64,000 nucleotides of DNA from Exophiala sp. HKRS030 (taxonomy: Eukaryota; Ascomycota; Eurotiomycetes; Chaetothyriales; Herpotrichiellaceae). The DNA lies in contig JAHWDD010000006.1 of NCBI GenBank assembly GCA_023897205.1, positions 3,286,001-3,350,000 of the forward strand, read 5' to 3'. The first letter of the stretch is position 1. Each line of letters opens with the position of its first letter. Below, piece after piece: positions 11,217 through 21,120 of this stretch. The position numbers and the translations under genes are program-made. The notes under the pieces are model-generated. The model saw nothing but the letters and a program-made list of their open reading frames with translations. It made no database searches and was not told where the DNA came from.

Positions 11217-12015
11217 TGTTGGAGTTCGGTTTGTGGACAATAACTAGGTTTTAAAGACTCAGTGAGAGAGAAAACAGTGAACAAGGGAGTATGCTATAGC
11301 AAACGAGCAGAACTCATATGAAGAGCTGGGGAGCTTTGGGAGCTTAAACAAGCATCAAACAATCAACGTAGGCATAACGATGTCCCGAGGTATACCACTT
11401 GAGGTGGTGCGAAACCACTAGCACGTCGTCCATTTGAGGAGAATTACCGAATTCCATTGTCACTAAGAAAGCATCAACCCCGCAAACTCAGTGCGGTCAT
11501 GACGGTGGGAAGATCCAGAACAAAATGGACACTGAAACTAGTGATGAGTCTCGCCTGGCCTGTCTGGCCGAGCCATTGGCTACGTCAACAGGGGATTCCC
11601 AGAGAGTCGAGAGACGGATGACGGACATGTGTGCCATTGGACGAAGACGAGTTGTTTGGCAACATTGCCTGACAGTTCTGTGATGACTCTATCCTTCTGA
11701 CATCTCCAGAATACGAGAAGTTTGACTCGGACGTTTGTGTGGGGGAATGTCAATGCCAAGCCCACCGACTCTCCAAAAATCGGCATCCACCGAAGAACGG
11801 AACAATCAACGCCGTCATTCCGATATTCTCTCTATATCGAGACACACCGAAGGACTGAGAGTGTCTCCCTTGTACTATTCTGTATTGTGGATTCAATTCT
11901 ATCCAATGCTCGTCTGCAACTGCTCCAAAGCAAAGAGCATGGACCAGATACGTCTATATACATCTGGCCAGCACTTCTAACCAACAATTCTTAACTAGTC
12001 GTTTCCGCTTTCGCA
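11217..12015. promoter_or_regulatory. Divergent promoter region, cyclase / dioxygenase
   Basis: 799 bases between two start codons pointing outward. It presumably drives both the cyclase and the dioxygenase. I could not identify a specific transcription-factor site with confidence. Confidence 0.35.
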
Positions 12016-13275
12016 ATGCGAACCGCCGCCACGCATCATACGACCAATGGTCACCAACTTGTAACAAAGGAACAGGTCAATGACCATAACATAGAAGGCA
12101 ATACAACAGAGGTTCACAAATCTCGTGTCCCGAGAAGACTCTACTCAAGCTCCGAACCGCCCTCTCTCGAGAGCTTCCGCAAACTTGTATCTCAAACCAC
12201 AGATACATCACTATATCCACTTGCAAGCCAGTGCATAGCAAACATCCCTATCTACAACTTGACGACCCTCTCACCCCCTGACACCGCAAGTCTATATACC
12301 CTACAAGACGAATGGCACCACATCTTGCAATGTGGACCAGGCGTGTTCGTGTTGAAGAACTTCTTCCCTCCACCACAACATCACGTGATCGACAAAGTCA
12401 ACGACGTATTCGACACCATCATCACTTCAGAAGCATCTTCCAGTAAAGGCGACCACTTCGCAGGCAGTGGAAACAACTCTCGGATCTGGAACTCGTTCCA
12501 AAAACATGCTCTCGCATCACCTTCATCGTTTGCACAATACTACTCGAACCCCTGGCTTCCAGCTGTTGCTGAAGCCTGGCTCGGTGTCCACTATCAAACC
12601 ACCGCACAAGTCAACATCGTGCGGCCAGGCGGCAAACCCCAAGTAAGTCACCGGGACTACCACCTCGGATTCCAGTCCGCCGAGGAATGCAGGACGTTCC
12701 CACGAGCGACGCAGACCGCGACGCAGTACTTGACTCTGCAAGGCGCGGTCGCGCACACGGATATGCCGGCCGAGTCTGGGCCAACGAGGTTCCTGCCATT
12801 CTCACAACAATTCGAGGAAGGGTATATGGCCTATCGATTGAAGGAGTTTCAGGATTTCTTCGATCGGAATTGGGTTTCAGTGCCGTTGGGAAAGGGGGAT
12901 GCTGTCTTCTTCAATCCGGGGCTGCATCACGCGGCAGGCGAGAATACGTCGAGCGACATCGAAAGGACCGCGAACTTGCTTCAGATCAGCAGTGCGTTTG
13001 GCAGGACCATGGAGTCTATTGACACGCTCGCGATCATTGAGAGTGCATGGGAGGATGTTAAGAAGATCACCTCACCGGCACAGCGTGATGCACTGCTCAA
13101 GGCGATCGGACAAGGCTACCCCTTTCCGACGAATCTTGACCGACGACCACCTGCTCCAGGCGGTATGGCGCCTCAAAGCGAGATCGACGTGTTGCGAATC
13201 GCGTTGGCTGAAGACTGGAACAAGAAGAAAGTAGTGGAAGCGATCAAGAACATCAAGAACAATTCGCTACCTTAA
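12016..13275 (+). CDS. Phytanoyl-CoA dioxygenase (PhyH)-like Fe(II)/2-oxoglutarate oxygenase
   Basis: Single exon of 419 residues. PhyH-family enzymes hydroxylate small molecules using Fe(II), O2 and 2-oxoglutarate. The iron triad is visible: H212-R-D214 in VSHRDYHLGF, and a distal His (H304 or H305) in NPGLHHAAGEN. R317 in IERTANLLQIS is the expected 2-oxoglutarate-binding Arg. The N-terminal 40 residues are divergent and have no clear targeting signal. The 3' end lies only 9 bases from the 3' end of the convergent alcohol dehydrogenase, so the transcripts probably overlap. Its setting beside a cyclase and an alcohol dehydrogenase suggests joint use in the breakdown or tailoring of one metabolite, but the substrate cannot be told. 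Confidence 0.85.
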   Translation: MRTAATHHTTNGHQLVTKEQVNDHNIEGNTTEVHKSRVPRRLYSSSEPPSLESFRKLVSQTTDTSLYPLASQCIANIPIYNLTTLSPPDTASLYTLQDEWHHILQCGPGVFVLKNFFPPPQHHVIDKVNDVFDTIITSEASSSKGDHFAGSGNNSRIWNSFQKHALASPSSFAQYYSNPWLPAVAEAWLGVHYQTTAQVNIVRPGGKPQVSHRDYHLGFQSAEECRTFPRATQTATQYLTLQGAVAHTDMPAESGPTRFLPFSQQFEEGYMAYRLKEFQDFFDRNWVSVPLGKGDAVFFNPGLHHAAGENTSSDIERTANLLQISSAFGRTMESIDTLAIIESAWEDVKKITSPAQRDALLKAIGQGYPFPTNLDRRPPAPGGMAPQSEIDVLRIALAEDWNKKKVVEAIKNIKNNSLP

Positions 13276-13284
13276 GGAAAATAA

Positions 13285-14415
13285 CTACTCCCACACAATA
13301 ACCGGTTTGATAGCCACACCAGACTCCATGCCATGCAACGCTTGCAAAGCATCTTGCACAGGGTAATACTTGACGAGTTTCTCGATGGGGAATTTGCCCT
13401 CGCGCCACCACTGGATCATTTTCGGCACCCACTGTTTGCCCGTCGTGTCGCCAAGGTAAAAACAGTCGAGGACTTTGTTGGCGCTGAAAAACTCATAAAA
13501 TGGCAATTTCAATTCACTGCCCAAGGGAGGAACGCCGATCTGAATTAGTTTTCCGCGTGTTCCCAAGGCTGAGGCTGCGGCTTGGATCACTGGAATGACG
13601 CCGGTCGTCTCAAAGACGTATCCGATCCGGGCTCCACCAGCGAGCTTTTGCAATTCCTCGACCAGGTTTGTGTCGGGCTTGCTCTCGAGGATCTTGGTCG
13701 CACCCAGCTCTTTGGCGATTTCTAGTCGGTGACCGATTCGATCAACGGCAATGATCTCCTTCGCGCCGGCAATCTTGGCTGCCATGACTGCTCCCAATCC
13801 AACGGCGCCAATGCCCGTTACAACGATGATGTCGAAATCTCTGACATTGGCATTATTGATCACGGCACCCGATCCCGTCATCAACCCACACCCCAGGGGC
13901 GCCAACAGCTTCAACTCATCGTTATTCTTGATCAAATCTTTGGCATTGACGACACTGTTCTCAGCGACAATACTCTCGCCCGCGAAACTCGATTGACCGA
14001 AAAACCTCGCCTGGACAGCATCACCCTTCTCCGTCTTCAGAGTATGGTCGCCAATGACATTCAAGACGGGCCAACTGTCGCAGTATGGCTGTCTGCTTGT
14101 GCCACACAAATTGCAGCTGTCGCAGTAATTGTAGGATAACAGCACCGGGTCACCCACTTTCGCAACTGTGACTCCAGCTCCAACTTCCTCGACGATTCCG
14201 CCTCCCTCATGACCCAAGGCTCTGGGATACTGGAACCCCGGGGTGCCATCCGGTATGCATGAGACGAAGACATCGGTGTGGCAGATCCCGCTAGCGACCA
14301 TGCGGACCCTCAACTCAGTGTCGTTGAGTGGTCGCGACACAGATGTCTTCTCGACCTTCCAGTTCGGTCCTGGATTTGGTGGATAGCATACAATGGAATC
14401 ATATTCAACAGCCAT
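13285..14415 (-). CDS. Zinc-dependent alcohol dehydrogenase (MDR superfamily, aryl-alcohol type)
   Basis: Single exon, 376 residues, full length for the family. The GroES-like half holds the catalytic zinc ligands C45 (GICHTD) and H69-E70 (GHEGGG), and a complete structural-zinc loop C98/C101/C104/C112. The Rossmann half has the dinucleotide motif G-I-G-A-V-G-L-G near residue 200, followed by an acidic residue (IAVDR), which points to NAD(H). The C-terminal half reads YYPVQDALQALHGMESG, as in aryl-alcohol dehydrogenases. Start is the ATG at 14415 (MAVEYDSIVCYPP). The gene is convergent with the PhyH-like dioxygenase and 9 bases away. Confidence 0.92.
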   Translation of the reverse strand: MAVEYDSIVCYPPNPGPNWKVEKTSVSRPLNDTELRVRMVASGICHTDVFVSCIPDGTPGFQYPRALGHEGGGIVEEVGAGVTVAKVGDPVLLSYNYCDSCNLCGTSRQPYCDSWPVLNVIGDHTLKTEKGDAVQARFFGQSSFAGESIVAENSVVNAKDLIKNNDELKLLAPLGCGLMTGSGAVINNANVRDFDIIVVTGIGAVGLGAVMAAKIAGAKEIIAVDRIGHRLEIAKELGATKILESKPDTNLVEELQKLAGGARIGYVFETTGVIPVIQAAASALGTRGKLIQIGVPPLGSELKLPFYEFFSANKVLDCFYLGDTTGKQWVPKMIQWWREGKFPIEKLVKYYPVQDALQALHGMESGVAIKPVIVWE

Positions 14416-15694
14416 GGTTTGTAATCTCGATGTGTGAGTGTCGCTAACAAGTGGGATAGTTCAATGACTGTAGATTAGTTAATTCGTCAAGCAATCACCT
14501 TCATCTGCTACTAGGGGTCTAAGAGCCCTAGAAAGGGGAATACATAGCACAATAAATACAGCACTGAGTCGTAAATGCTTACTCGACCAGGCTGCGTCGA
14601 GAGGGCTAGAGGTAAGTAAGCTTAGAGGAAACTCGATAAAGCATATTTCTCTGCCCCAGGCCAAACGCCGAGTCCATCGTAGGGGTGGCTGGCTTTGCCA
14701 GTAACTGAGCCAGGTAAATATGGAGTACCTCTGGCTGGCACATGGCGGGGTTGTCCCAAGCTACCCCGATCCACGCGGTGGATGGACCATAGCTCGAGTT
14801 TGAACCTCGGGTGATGATTTACAGGCGTAAAAGGTTAGGTTACAATGTTTCCACCCTGCGCACTCTTATTGTGGCAAAACACATGTTTCGAGTAGGTGCA
14901 TGACTCGATCGAGCTTGCGTTGGTTCGTGGTGTAGTCATGATAAGCAACGATAGATGGGACTTGCCTGGGTTACATCTCACGTTGCATATCCAAGAATGT
15001 CTTCGGTGTACGGACCACGAATGATCGGTGTTTCTTCAGGACGGTCTGGTCGAGTCTTGCGGTCAATCCCATCGTTTCTTCATGTGGCAAGAATTGATTC
15101 AGGCCTCACTCACACACTGAGAAAACGGAAAACATCTAACTCCATTGCAAAGGTCCAGCGGCTCATCCTGCCGCTCAGCGCGGCAACGGATTGCCTGAAT
15201 CGCGGCCGTCGACGCTACGATTTATCATTTGAAGGAGTAATTATACTTGGGGGCCGGTAACAGTTGAGTAAGTATCCAGGCTCAATTCGCTCCATAGTCG
15301 TTGTCCCACGGATCCGTGTCGATGAATCTTTACCAGTTGTAATGCTGGTAGCCATGTAGGTACCGAACCTGGTTTCGATCAGCCTCGGCGGCCTCGGTGC
15401 ATTCCATTCTTGATAAGTGGGGGAAGTGAGGGAGATCTTGCAGTCCTCCTTTCCTCTGCTGTGGGAACCAAACTTAAAGAGGCGGGACAGTAAGCTGCTG
15501 AGAAGGTTGTCGTTTGCAGACTGTCGACAGTCTCGGCCTTTTGCCTAAGTACACATTTGGCAGAAGCCAGTGCCGCCTTAATGTCTAGAGAGAACCCGGA
15601 GGCAAGCTGGAGGCACTCCTCGACCCCGGATAGAGTGGAGAATGAAAGGATGGAGGGGTAGACGGGCAGGAGCCGATGGCGCAGAATCGGAGGA
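14416..15694. other. Intergenic region
   Basis: About 1.3 kb upstream of the alcohol dehydrogenase. A weak tRNA B-box-like sequence occurs on the minus strand near 14799-14815, but no matching acceptor stem was found, so no tRNA is called. No protein gene is supported. Confidence 0.45.
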
Positions 15695-16158
15695 TCATTG
15701 CTTTAGGCATTTATTGCCTGATGGGTTTCCGCACATAGCACACCTATCTTGCTGACACTTGAACCATCTGGAAAATAGACGAGCACTGTACATACGGTGA
15801 CCGATTAGTCAGTCGTAAGCTGGCAGTAAAATTCAAGGCTCTCATTCGCCAAGTCGTTGATTGGCATGTACCGACATCACTCACAGATTGTCCAATGCAG
15901 CGATGGCACGATCGATACGGGTAAGTGTTAGCTGGATTGATACATATCTCACCTGCGGCGATTGATAATGGCCCCAATCTCAACATGAAGTTCGTTGATC
16001 GTCTGCGTCAGAAGAACCTTCGAATCGCCTTGATTACTTGCAGCAAACCTTGCACCTGCTCGTATAATATCTCGCCTTCTTTCTTGGGTTGTCTTTTCGA
16101 CCGCTTTTTCGACCGATTGACTAGATTGAATGATTTCTGACTTGGTCTCGTCTAACAT
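15695..16158 (-). CDS. Possible small unassigned gene (structure uncertain)
   Basis: From the ATG at 16158 a frame encodes a charged helical protein (MLDETKSEIIQSS...), ending in TGA near 15949. A second frame just downstream encodes IDRAIAALDNL, then a good donor (GTGAGT at 15884) and acceptor (TACAG at 15786) join it to ARLFSRWFKCQQDRCAMCGN and a stop at 15695. The two frames join if one G is added to the run of four (plus-strand C4, 15972-15975), giving 122 codons, the same kind of loss seen in other genes here. The C-terminal C-x4-C-x2-C pattern is notable. I do not recognise the protein. It could also be a remnant or two unrelated open frames. Confidence 0.3.
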
Positions 16159-16578
16159 GATCTTATGTCTGTTTGAAGCAGTTGCTCGATGGTGGCTTGT
16201 CGTCAGAATTGATACTTGGCAGAACAGGGTTTTGATGAGGTTCGAAATATGAGCCCTGCAAATCAGGCGTTCTGTCGCACAAGAACATTCAAAGTCACCA
16301 TTAGGGACAGAAATATGTGCGCCACTTTTGCTGATTGTGATATCCTCAAAAGAGTAACTAAGTTGGTAGCGGCATGCCGGGCCTTACAGTAGCCGACTCC
16401 GAAAGCTCACCAAAGCACAGATGGATGATAGGAGCCTTTCTATGCAGACCGCCAAAAGATGGCTCATCTCCAGTTGTTTGGATGTCGCCACTTTACGTTA
16501 TTCTTGCAATACCACAATTGTAAGCTGTCATCCGCTTTATTTTGATGATCCTCAGCATCAACTCGCGGCCAGGTGTGA
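16159..16578. other. Divergent intergenic region
   Basis: About 420 bases between the small unassigned gene and the acetyltransferase. No supported feature. Confidence 0.4.
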
Positions 16579-17298
16579 ATGATGAAAGGTGAACCGACAA
16601 CCATGGCGGACGGAGGATCTGTAGAAACACCGGCTGAGGGTCTGGAGACAAATTCGAAGAGACTTCTGCCAAGCGTGACAGTGAGCTCGTCGTCTGAGTA
16701 TCTCCAAAAGACAACCGCTGTCATCTCTCATGCCATGCTTCCGAGCGCCATCTGGCGCGTCTTCATATCACAAGGCGTCCATGCAGTCGAGCCTAATGCT
16801 CCCGATGAGGAATATCTACATGCCTACCAGAAATTGATAAGAGAGTTTCTCGCTTCTGGGGCTGGTTCTGACGCCTTCATCGCCGAGGCCGGTGACTTCT
16901 CAGCATGCGCATCCTGGTGGCCACCCGGGTGTCATCATCCGCCTAAGGACACTGCATATTTTGATGATCTCGAGCGAGAGGGACATGTCCTGAGAGCAGG
17001 ATTCGACCGTCAGATCGAGAAGATCCGGATTGAGGAGATTTGGTCCAAGTATGGGCAGGAGTATTGGTACTTGGGTTTGCTGGGTCGTGATCCGAGAAAA
17101 CCAGCGGTGCCCGGTGCAGTGAGGGCCGTCTTGCAACCATTCATCGAGAAGGCTGCAGAGCAGGGGAAACCGATTTGGCTGACGACGACGAATAAGGACG
17201 CCAGGGACATGTATTTGCACTTTGGGTGGGCAGTGGTAGGTGTGGCCTCGTCCTGCGGGTTTGATCAGTGGTGTATGATTTTGTACCCACCTGAATGA
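16579..17298 (+). CDS. GNAT-family N-acetyltransferase
   Basis: Single exon, 239 residues. The fold order fits fungal GNATs: an N-terminal substrate half (AFIAEAGDFSACASWWPPG), a strand YWYLGLLGRDP, the acetyl-CoA helix, then KPIWLTTTNKDARDMYLHFGW, which is the typical strand-helix-strand ending in a Phe-Gly-Trp/Phe turn. Motif A, normally R/Q-x-x-G-x-G/A, is poor: DPRKPAVPGAVRAVL has only one Gly in the loop, so CoA binding may be weakened. Two Met codons stand at the start (16579 and 16582). The acyl acceptor cannot be predicted. Confidence 0.75.
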   Translation: MMKGEPTTMADGGSVETPAEGLETNSKRLLPSVTVSSSSEYLQKTTAVISHAMLPSAIWRVFISQGVHAVEPNAPDEEYLHAYQKLIREFLASGAGSDAFIAEAGDFSACASWWPPGCHHPPKDTAYFDDLEREGHVLRAGFDRQIEKIRIEEIWSKYGQEYWYLGLLGRDPRKPAVPGAVRAVLQPFIEKAAEQGKPIWLTTTNKDARDMYLHFGWAVVGVASSCGFDQWCMILYPPE

Positions 17299-18240
17299 GC
17301 TGGAGAATCATGATCTTACTGTGACGGCATGGCTAGACCGGACTCCATGAGAAGCGGTCAGTTAAGAGAGTCGACCAGGGGATTGGAGGGACTTGGACAT
17401 CTTTGGCCCATCTGAATGTGTTCGGATAATCCACCAGATGAAAGCATCAACTCGAACAACGTGGCTACTCGGTCATGTGATTGGCATCTGCCGTTCCTTC
17501 TTCGATCTTGCCTCCCATTAGTGACCTTCCTCTGCTCTGTCGATGTCTATTCTTCTCCAAGGCTCATCTCAAGGACAAGACAATGATGAAAAGGACATTC
17601 CAAGGGGATAAATCCCAGAGGCCAAGCCAAAAATGATACCAATGAAGTTCCGAAGAGCCTTCTAACAAAGTCACCTGCAGCCGATGTGCAATGGACAGGT
17701 ATCTTTGTACCAACCCAACATCTTGAGCGCCGAGTGGTTCGGTAAGGTAAGTATGAAGAAGGAAAAGAGGGAAGAAGAAGGAAGGAAGATTTTAGAGAAG
17801 ATGGGGGGTTTTATAGATGAAGGGAAGGAAAGAGCGGCTTGACGAGTTGATTCGGAAGGAAGGGTTGCAAGTGAATGGAATATTCACTGTTTGATCAGGC
17901 AGAAGCCAATCGGATTATGCCTTTGTAGAACTTGGAAAGAGCGTAGAATTGTCTCGAGGAAGGAGCGTATGATCAGTCAAGATACAAGACACGTGAGTAA
18001 TATGATCTGAAATGGGGCATGGAAGAATTGTCAATTGTCTCGTGGTTATGTTTGACGAAGACACAGAGCGTGTCCAAAACAGACTGTCATCATCCATTCA
18101 TCCAGAGGGATGGGCAATTTTCGATGTTCTGGCTATCCTAACTCTGAACTGATTCGACGTTGTCGTCGATATCGCATCATCCTTGTCGACCAGGAACGTC
18201 AAACCCCGGCCAGACGCTCCGCCTTATTTCTTGACTCGCT
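17299..18240. other. Intergenic region with a homopurine tract
   Basis: About 940 bases. Roughly 17750-17840 is almost pure purine (GAA/GGA-rich) on the plus strand. No gene is supported. Confidence 0.45.
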
Positions 18241-19031
18241 TCACAGATTGAAGTCATAGTGCGCAAAGAAGACATCAATCATATCCTGAACCTCATCCAA
18301 CTTATCCATATCCTCTTCCAAAGCCGAGCGAGCCTCCTAAGCCAAGCGTGCGGCATCATCAGTTGCTCTGCCAGCTGCGAGCATGTCTTCAAAGGCAAAG
18401 ATCTGTCGACATTTTTCCTGTTGTTCTCTCAGATGCCAGAAACCTAATTCGAACAACTCTTTCTGCGTTGCGATGCCTGAAAGCTGGTTTCTTCCTAGGA
18501 AGTCTTTCTGCTCAACCTCGAGACGTCGCTTTCTGTCTAGGCTGGACATTTCATCGAGCCGCACATATCTCTTCTCTCGGGCTTGCTTGCGGGCAGTGCC
18601 ACCGAGAAGGCCGCGCTTGCGAAGATCTGGATACTTCTCCCACATATCTGCTAGATCTTTCTTGAGTCGCTGTTGATGGTCTGTGAGCACCAAGTAGTTT
18701 GATACTGTTAGATCAGCGAGGATGTTGATGCGTTGAAAATATTCGTCGATAATTTCAAGGTCGAAGACAGGGCCACACATGTGAATTTCACTGGAATCTG
18801 GGCATGGGTTTTGTGAGGAAGGCGGTATGGCTTCGGTGTAGTGGGTGAAACCAGTGGGCAATGATTCTATATCGTCAGCTCGTTCATTGTACGCCATGGA
18901 CTTGAATGATACGAACCGCACGACTCAGGATTCAACTCCAGTATGTTTCCAGATCCAGCCCAATCTTCCTCTGTCAAAGGCACGGGAAAAATTGGAAAAT
19001 GGTCGTTCGAGTCGTCCATGAACATCTCCAT
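18241..19031 (-). CDS. Unknown fungal protein interrupted by an in-frame TAG
   Basis: Two exons on the minus strand: 19031-18917 and 18866-18337, joined across a 50-base intron (GTTCGT donor, GCTGAC branch, ATAG acceptor) that rebuilds a Glu codon. This gives 214 residues ending at TAG (18339-18337). The same frame then continues for 31 more codons with strong coding character (EARSALEEDMDKLDEVQDM..., ending YDFNL) to a TGA at 18241. No splice sites remove the TAG. The likely original protein is therefore about 246 residues with a charged, helical C-terminus (KKDLADMWEKYPDLRKRG...). I do not recognise a domain; the protein looks helical and cytosolic or nuclear. The TAG could be a real stop, a recent nonsense change, a base-call error, or a read-through site. 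Confidence 0.6.
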
Positions 19032-20006
19032 TGTCAGGGATAAGACTTGTCGCCGTTCCACGAAATGGTTGATTGAGAATTTCTTAGAGAGCGTCGCAAA
19101 GAGAGAAGTGTCAAAGGTCTCTCATACCTTTGAACAGACTGTCATCGCTTGGCAATGAAGTCATCCAGTAGCCAACTGGTTAGACACCGTGGTAGGAGTC
19201 TTATGTGAAGAAGAACAATGAAGAAGGGAATGAGTGACGTGCAAGTGAGGGTCAACTTGGGGGCAATCCGTGAAGTCTGAAGTCTGAGAACGTGAGGCTG
19301 GGTTAGTCGCCACCCTGCCAGTGACGGAGCAGCCTATTATTCCCTTCTTTCCAATCTCACCTTGATCTGTTTCACAGATTATTCACGTTTGTGACATTTT
19401 GATCACATTCAAGGCTATTAGCTTGGGATTTCTCCAGTCGTCGTCAAGCCTAGATCAGCAGTAGAATCGTCAGAGCCAGAAGGCCAGGTCTCAATGTCAA
19501 GTTGCATTTCAGATGTGGCTTCAAATCTTGCAAGCCTGAGGACCTGATAAATGCTGTATGCTGAAAGGGCTTCAATTCAAAGCTTGGATGTGACGGCATG
19601 ACCATAGTCACTGGCACTCTTCTGTGTGGGCCATGGCTTCGACCTACCTTTTGTGCTGGAATCAGTCATTCGGCTGGCTTCTATGAACCTGTGAATGAGT
19701 TTCTCGGATGGGATAACACAGAACCGGGTGAAGATTTCAGGATGAATAAGTGGTCGACAATGACAAAGAGGATTTACTCTTCTGGGTAAGAAAATATTCC
19801 TACTTTGGAGTGTCATCGTATTTTTCGTGTTCAGGGAGTCCAGGCAATCATTTCACCAAACCCCGCACCTCCAAATTCCAGCGTTGAACAATAACTCCTC
19901 CCAGAGTCCGTACCTGACTTCCCCTCGTGGTGAAACAATTTACTCACTGCGGCAACCATATCAGAGCACTTGTGGCAGCAGCGAGTACACATTACAAACC
20001 GTCACC
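19032..20006. other. Divergent intergenic region
   Basis: About 975 bases between the unknown gene and dienelactone hydrolase, holding both promoters. No further gene is supported. Confidence 0.45.
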
Positions 20007-20998
20007 ATGTTGATCCAGGAATTCCACAAAGATGTGCCCACAAAAGCAGACGGAGACGGGTCCATGCGTACGACTACTCCTCCACTCCCTCTACCTCACT
20101 CTCATCTCTTCTACCACCGACGACGAGGTACTTGAATAAAATAGACTGACCATGTCGGTCAAGGCGTATTCATCTTTCACCCCACGATCCCAGGCTACCC
20201 ACACGCCAAATTCCCCGGCGTCGTCATCTTCTCCGAGATCTATCAAGGCAAGCCAATCCAACCCCCCTCCCCTCCCCTCCACGACTTCACCCTCGGACAA
20301 ACAAAAAGTACTAACATCTACCTTCAGTGACCGGCCCCGTCGCACGGTTCGCTCGCCAGATAGCGGGCCAAGGCTACATCGTGGCGGCCCCAAGCTCATA
20401 CCACGAATTCACGGGACCCGAACCACTTGCGTACGACGTACCCGGGACTGACGCCGGCAACGAATGGAAGATCAAAAAGAAAGTGACCGCGTACGACGAA
20501 GACGCCGAACTCTCCGTCACAGTCCTCCTAGGCCTGAAGACATGCAACGGCAAGATCGGGGCGACGGGAATGTGTCTCGGCGGGCATCTCGCGTACCGCG
20601 CAGCACTGGACCCCCGCATCACAGCCGCAGTGTGCTATTTCGCAACAGACATCCACAGCCACAGTCTAGGCGCGGGCAAGAACGACGACAGCCTCAAGAG
20701 AGCGCGCGACATCAAGGGCGAGATAGTGCTGATCTTTGGGAAGAGCGATAACCATGTCCCGCCCGAAGGCAGGGATTTGATTCGCAAGACGCTGCATGAG
20801 GCTGGTGTGGATTTCTCCTTCTACGAGGTCTACGGTGCACAGCATGCGTTTATTAGAGATGAGTTGAGTAAAGGCAGATACGATCCGGCGATCAGTAAGG
20901 TGTGCTTTGAGATATTACTGGAGATCTTTGGGAGGAGGTTGAAGCTGGATTTGGGCGAGCCGAGTGGTGAGAAATTGGTCATTGAGGATGTTTGCTGA
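20007..20998 (+). CDS. Dienelactone hydrolase family protein
   Basis: Alpha/beta hydrolase of the dienelactone hydrolase/carboxymethylenebutenolidase type, acting on cyclic esters; cytosolic. Three exons: 20007-20067, 20164-20247 and 20328-20998, giving 271 residues. The first intron starts GTACGA. The second starts GC (GCAAGC) and ends CAG with a perfect TACTAAC branch site, so it is a GC-AG intron that rebuilds the Val of YQVTGP. The catalytic triad is visible as C131 (GMCLGG), D189 (GKSDNHVP) and H221 (AQHAFI). The sequence SYHEFTGPE is typical of the fungal subgroup. It ends 122 bases from the convergent acyl-CoA dehydrogenase. Confidence 0.93.
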
Positions 20999-21120
20999 TT
21001 TGCTTTATACCTTCGTGCGATGAGCGTAGTTTAGGATTTTTTTAATACATTATCAAATGCCAGATAGCCAGTGGGACATCATCACCAACAGCGGCAACAC
21101 ATCTACAAGTGAATGTTCCC

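Noticed and set aside
14790..14880. B-box-like sequence on the minus strand, possible tRNA
   Set aside because: T stem is partly formed but no pairing acceptor stem or proper A box lies upstream.
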